From the IMG/VR virus record IMGVR_UViG_3300049846_000643, positions 1-25,978 of that record: a stretch of DNA of 25,978 nt, one strand, 5' to 3'. The stretch's first letter is position 1, and each line of letters begins with the position of its first letter. Source of the DNA: a virus. Both the position numbers and the translations under genes were made by a program. Below, piece by piece: positions 23,170-25,978 of the stretch. The notes beneath the pieces were generated by a model, which saw only the letters and a list, made by a program, of their open reading frames with translations, made no database searches and was not told where the DNA came from.

Positions 23170-23255
23170 TCCAACCCGATTTTGCCTTCCGGCTGTTCGC
23201 GCCACGCATGTAGAGGCATGAACGTTTTCGAGGAGTTCGAGTCAGAGGCATCCCC

Positions 23256-23293
23256 AAACGGTGTCCGTTTACAAAGGGTAGTAGCCATGTCAA
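23256..23293 (-). promoter_or_regulatory. Promoter-like sequence with palindrome downstream of terminase
   Basis: On the minus strand a perfect TTGACA (23293-23288) is followed by 16 nt and TAAACG (23271-23266), a weak -10. The palindrome AAACGG-ACA-CCGTTT (23270-23256) overlaps the -10 and start region, where a repressor or activator could act. The 200-bp gap (23122-23321) shows no coding potential. If real, this promoter would drive the head genes separately from the terminase. Confidence 0.4.
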
Positions 23294-23305
23294 GCGATAC
23301 CGCGA

Positions 23306-23319
23306 GAACGTGCGTTGCC
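23306..23319. repeat. Motif GAACGNNCGTTGCC, intergenic copy after terminase
   Basis: GAACGTGCGTTGCC lies 2 bp past the terminase stop, in non-coding sequence just upstream of the TTGACA box. Confidence 0.7.
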
Positions 23320-23321
23320 AC

Positions 23322-24971
23322 CTAGCCGACGAACAAGTCCAAGGCAGGCGCAGTTCTTCTTGGCCGCTTCATCGCGTCCTCGATCATCTGGAGGTTCCGA
23401 CCGGCGATCATCATCTTCGCCGCATCCAACGTGTGGAACGACCCACCGGAGTACCGCTTCTTCACACCCGCCGCGCTGCCCTCATCGCGGACGTACTCGA
23501 TCTCCTGCCCCTGGAACTCGGTGAGGATTTCCTGGTCGTGGGGGAGTTCGATGCGCGGCGGGCGAGAATCCACCAGTTTGCGGAGTTCGTCGGTGGCGAA
23601 GTCCACCACGTTCTTCTCGATCACCGCATCCTCAGGACGTTCCCGACGTTCCAACGGGCGGTCGTCGAACTCGACGGCGACCTTGCTGGAGAAGTTGTAG
23701 CCCTTGATGCGTTTGACGATGTGGTCCGGCGTGTAGCGGGCAGTTTCACCGCCGAGCATCTGCCACAGTGGGAGCCCGTTACCGGTTTTGTCCATCGCGA
23801 AGGATCGGAGGCGTTCGCCATAGAAATCGAAGACGGTGCGGACGACATCGGCCTGGTCCTCAGCGGAGATACGCATGAGGTGGATGCGCGCAAGCAGACG
23901 CAGCAGCGACTCTTGGCCCTTCTGTTCAGTCTCCCCGAAGATGAGAATCTCTGACGGGTCGCGGGTGTACCCAACGTCCATCCCACCCCAGAACGATGTG
24001 TAGTTCTTGTCGAGGTGGGAGCCGGGGAACTGCAAGAACGGCACCACGGAGCCGGTGTTGGCGAGGAGTTCGTCGTTGATCTTCGTCTTGGAGTAGATGT
24101 CCTCGTTGTACGTCGTCGCCCACGGTGACTCGTTGATGCGGACGCACCCCATCAGGCGGGCGAGGACGAACACTGGATTCGAGGCGTCGCCGTGTTCTCC
24201 GTAGATGTTGCGGCGGTAGTCCACATTGTCGGTGGTGCCGCCGTACACGGCGATCTTCGCTTTGCGTTCCTTCTCCGACCATGAGCCACGGTGCATCGCC
24301 ATGTACCGGTGGACGTAGAACGGGATGTCCGGGTCCAGGCCCATGGTGTACCGGTAGTAGCGGTCGCGGATGCCTCGGGACACACCGTGGCATCGCCACT
24401 GCGCGCCGGGTGTGCCGGACTTCATCGTCTCAACGAGTTCGACCCATCCGGCGTCAGGGAAGTCCTGCATCTCGTCGGCTTCCAGGACGAGAGGGTGCAT
24501 ACCTTTGACGCCGCGTCCGTCGCGGTTGGGGAGACGGGAGATGATGCGGGCATTGTTGATGAACCGCACCTGGAACTGGGGTTGGTGATTGATGCCGTTG
24601 CCGCGCTGGGATGGCAGCAGTTCTCTGGTGAGCCTGTTGGAGTAGATCATGTTCTCGATCTTGTCCGTCAACGGGCGCAGATGGTTCAACTCCGGTGCGG
24701 TGATCAGCATCTCTTGGCCGGGGTAGTTGAACGGGAACGCGAACGCCCGCATCTGGATGCCCATGGACTTGCCAAGGGAACGTCCGGCTTGGTCGATCTG
24801 ATAGGTGGACTCGTTGTGGTACCAGGTCCACTGGAAGTCCCACACGCGGAAGCACCGGTCGGGTTGCTCTTCGTCGATCCAGAGGAACTCGGCAAGTTCG
24901 ATACCCGAGGGATCGTCGAAGATGGCGGCGAGGTACTTCTCCTCATCAGTAAGTTCTGGGATGGCTGCCAT
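23322..24971 (-). CDS. Terminase large subunit (549 aa)
   Basis: Packaging motor ATPase and nuclease. Walker A is GRSLGKS (residues 63-69). Walker B is LVLEADE (161-167), where Asp166-Glu167 would bind Mg and polarise water. The C-terminal nuclease has Asp332 in WGGMDVGYTRDP, Asp394 in FAMDKTGNG and Asp516 in FHTLDAAKM, the usual three-acid RNase H-like set. The length is normal for the family. ATG 24971 lies inside the end of the HTH gene (26-nt overlap) with only a weak GGAA upstream, so translation is probably coupled. Confidence 0.92.
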   Translation of the reverse strand: MAAIPELTDEEKYLAAIFDDPSGIELAEFLWIDEEQPDRCFRVWDFQWTWYHNESTYQIDQAGRSLGKSMGIQMRAFAFPFNYPGQEMLITAPELNHLRPLTDKIENMIYSNRLTRELLPSQRGNGINHQPQFQVRFINNARIISRLPNRDGRGVKGMHPLVLEADEMQDFPDAGWVELVETMKSGTPGAQWRCHGVSRGIRDRYYRYTMGLDPDIPFYVHRYMAMHRGSWSEKERKAKIAVYGGTTDNVDYRRNIYGEHGDASNPVFVLARLMGCVRINESPWATTYNEDIYSKTKINDELLANTGSVVPFLQFPGSHLDKNYTSFWGGMDVGYTRDPSEILIFGETEQKGQESLLRLLARIHLMRISAEDQADVVRTVFDFYGERLRSFAMDKTGNGLPLWQMLGGETARYTPDHIVKRIKGYNFSSKVAVEFDDRPLERRERPEDAVIEKNVVDFATDELRKLVDSRPPRIELPHDQEILTEFQGQEIEYVRDEGSAAGVKKRYSGGSFHTLDAAKMMIAGRNLQMIEDAMKRPRRTAPALDLFVG

Positions 24972-25389
24972 ATTTGTGTTCCATAGCCCTCGCTACCGCC
25001 TCTGCTCTTGTGTGAACTTTCATCACCTTAAAGATACGGGCAAGATGTGATTTGACCGTCGCTGGAGACAGATGCAGCAATTTCCCGATCTCTTCGTTTG
25101 TGTACCCCTCGCCGACGAGAGTAATGACTTTTTGCTGCTGGGGTGACAGTCCGTCGATGGAAAGAGCAGCCTGAGACATCTTCTCGTATGGGACTTCTAC
25201 AGGCACCTCACGGAGCAGGATTGCCACCTGGGGCACCTTATCCAACTCTTCCAACGCCCGTTCGCAAGCCTCCAACGGGTCCATCTTGTCGGGGAACATG
25301 ATCGCCATGCGCAGCACCGTCTTGGCAGCCTCGATCCGTAAACGGGCGTCTGCGTGTGCGGCTGCTAGTGCCTGCTCCGGCGGGATCAT
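24946..25389 (-). CDS. LuxR/GerE-type HTH protein, small-terminase candidate (147 aa)
   Basis: Residues 81-137 are a clear LuxR-family helix-turn-helix: LSPQQQKVITLVGEGYTNEE, IGKLLHLSPATVKSHLARIF and KVMKVHTRAEAVARAME. The N-terminal ~75 residues are helical (LAAAHADARLRIEAAKTVLR, EACERALEELDKV) and lack a receiver or autoinducer-binding domain. It is coupled to the preceding gene by ATGA and overlaps the large terminase start, the slot where the small terminase normally sits. It could be the DNA-recognition subunit of the packaging motor, or a late-gene regulator. The HTH is certain from sequence; the role is inferred. Confidence 0.85.
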   Translation of the reverse strand: MIPPEQALAAAHADARLRIEAAKTVLRMAIMFPDKMDPLEACERALEELDKVPQVAILLREVPVEVPYEKMSQAALSIDGLSPQQQKVITLVGEGYTNEEIGKLLHLSPATVKSHLARIFKVMKVHTRAEAVARAMEHKYGSHPRTY

Positions 25390-25943
25390 GAGCGTTGAAT
25401 GTCCGTGAGGCGTTTGACGATCCCGATGGTGAAGTTCGGTTTGGCGGCGAAGACCTCTTCGAACATTTTGAAAATGTACAGGGTGCGGTACTCAGTGAAG
25501 TAGAACGCTGACACTCTTCCAGCCTTGGCGATCATCTCCAGTGTTTGCATGGAAGAGTTGATGTCGTTCGGGTTGATGATCTTCCGTTCGCCGCGCATCA
25601 ACCTGATCAGCGACCAGTAGTGCATCGGTATTTTCGCGGAGAACCCCCGGATCGACTGGTCGCCGATCAGTTCGGTGACCGCCTCGGAGAATGGTGCTGT
25701 GGAGTATGTGGGGGTGAGCATGTCCCACAACTCGTCGAGGCTTCCGTTGGTGAACTTTGGTCGCCTACCGGCTTTCTTCACGGTGGCTTCGTGTGCCTTG
25801 GTGATGACGAAGATGTCACCAAGGATGGCGTGCATCACGTCAGGTTGCTCATCGAAGTACGCAACCCAGTCCGCTTCGGTCAACTTCGTGGTGGAGGGAT
25901 ACTGCTCCTTGGCGCGTTCCCAGTCAGCCACGTTGCCACTCAC
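25386..25943 (-). CDS. XRE-like helix-turn-helix protein upstream of terminase (185 aa)
   Basis: Residues about 88-150 (VTELIGDQSIRGFSAKIPMH, SLIRLMRGE, MQTLEMIAKAGRVSAFYFTE) fit the Cro/XRE-like pattern seen in a recurrent actinophage family where an S-[IV]-R-x-F-[AS]-x-K helix is followed by a recognition helix and an I-A-x-A-G-x-x-x-x-Y-F segment. The N-terminal half holds DWVAYFDEQPDVMHAIL and a basic KKAGRRPK patch. The GTG at 25943 is the likely start, bracketed by an inverted repeat. Possibly a second small-terminase or cos/pac-binding factor, or a transcription regulator. Confidence 0.65.
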   Translation of the reverse strand: MSGNVADWERAKEQYPSTTKLTEADWVAYFDEQPDVMHAILGDIFVITKAHEATVKKAGRRPKFTNGSLDELWDMLTPTYSTAPFSEAVTELIGDQSIRGFSAKIPMHYWSLIRLMRGERKIINPNDINSSMQTLEMIAKAGRVSAFYFTEYRTLYIFKMFEEVFAAKPNFTIGIVKRLTDIQRS

Positions 25944-25967
25944 AACGTGCCTACCCAGAACTTCTGG
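25929..25967. promoter_or_regulatory. Two inverted repeats at the start of the first gene
   Basis: CACGTTG (25929-25935) and CAACGTG (25943-25949) flank the GTG start with a 7-nt gap, and CCAGAA-C-TTCTGG (25955-25967) lies just upstream. They could be binding sites for one of the two HTH proteins encoded here, or part of a packaging site, but the upstream context is cut off. Confidence 0.4.
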
Positions 25968-25978
25968 TCGTTGGCGCG

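Noticed and set aside
23122-23321. Possible tRNA or small structured RNA gene in the gap
   Set aside because: The only strong fold is one 12-bp hairpin; no cloverleaf arms, anticodon loop or CCA-type end can be assembled.

Overview
The window is a late structural module of a tailed double-stranded DNA bacteriophage (siphovirus-like: HK97-type capsid, long-tail tape measure, frameshifted tail chaperones). Every gene I accept lies on the minus strand, so the module reads from right (25.9 kb) to left (base 1). GC-rich DNA, frequent GTG starts, AGGAGG-type ribosome sites, ATGA/GTGA/TGATG overlaps and the gene families suggest an actinobacterial host. That host assignment is inference. I see no integrase, lysis, replication, tRNA or CRISPR sequence.

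Layout in transcription order. (1) Packaging, 25943-23322: an HTH-like protein, a LuxR/GerE-type HTH protein in the usual small-terminase position, and the large terminase. (2) A 200-bp non-coding gap (23122-23321) with a promoter-like sequence, a palindrome and a stem-loop next to a ribosome site. (3) Head genes, 23121-17807: a Cys-rich small protein, portal, prohead protease, scaffold, probable head decoration protein and major capsid protein, then a strong terminator-like hairpin. (4) An enlarged accessory virion block, 17705-7348: an M15/DD-peptidase-like protein, several small beta-rich proteins, an alginate-lyase-like protein, a 1767-residue fibre, and a YegP/DUF1508-like protein. The fibre carries lectin-like and PhoD-type metallophosphoesterase domains within about 49 short repeats. 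(5) Connector and tail genes, 7271-3: head-tail adaptor, stopper, tail terminator, a small unknown, tail-completion protein, major tail protein, tail assembly chaperones G and GT joined by a -1 frameshift at a GGGAAAC heptamer, and the tape measure protein.

The most unusual part is block 4. About 10 kb of fibre and enzyme genes sits between the major capsid protein and the head-tail connector genes. Receptor-binding and depolymerase genes usually follow the tape measure gene. The block may build an enzyme-decorated appendage on the capsid or neck, combining phosphate-ester hydrolysis, polysaccharide cleavage and possibly peptide cleavage. The regulatory layer also has unexplained structure: a dispersed palindromic word AACGNNCGTT (five copies extend to GAACGNNCGTTGCC, two in gaps between genes), and a perfect 18-bp inverted repeat across the tape-measure stop codon.

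All calls come from reading the sequence. No database or structure search was run, and motif counts were made by eye.
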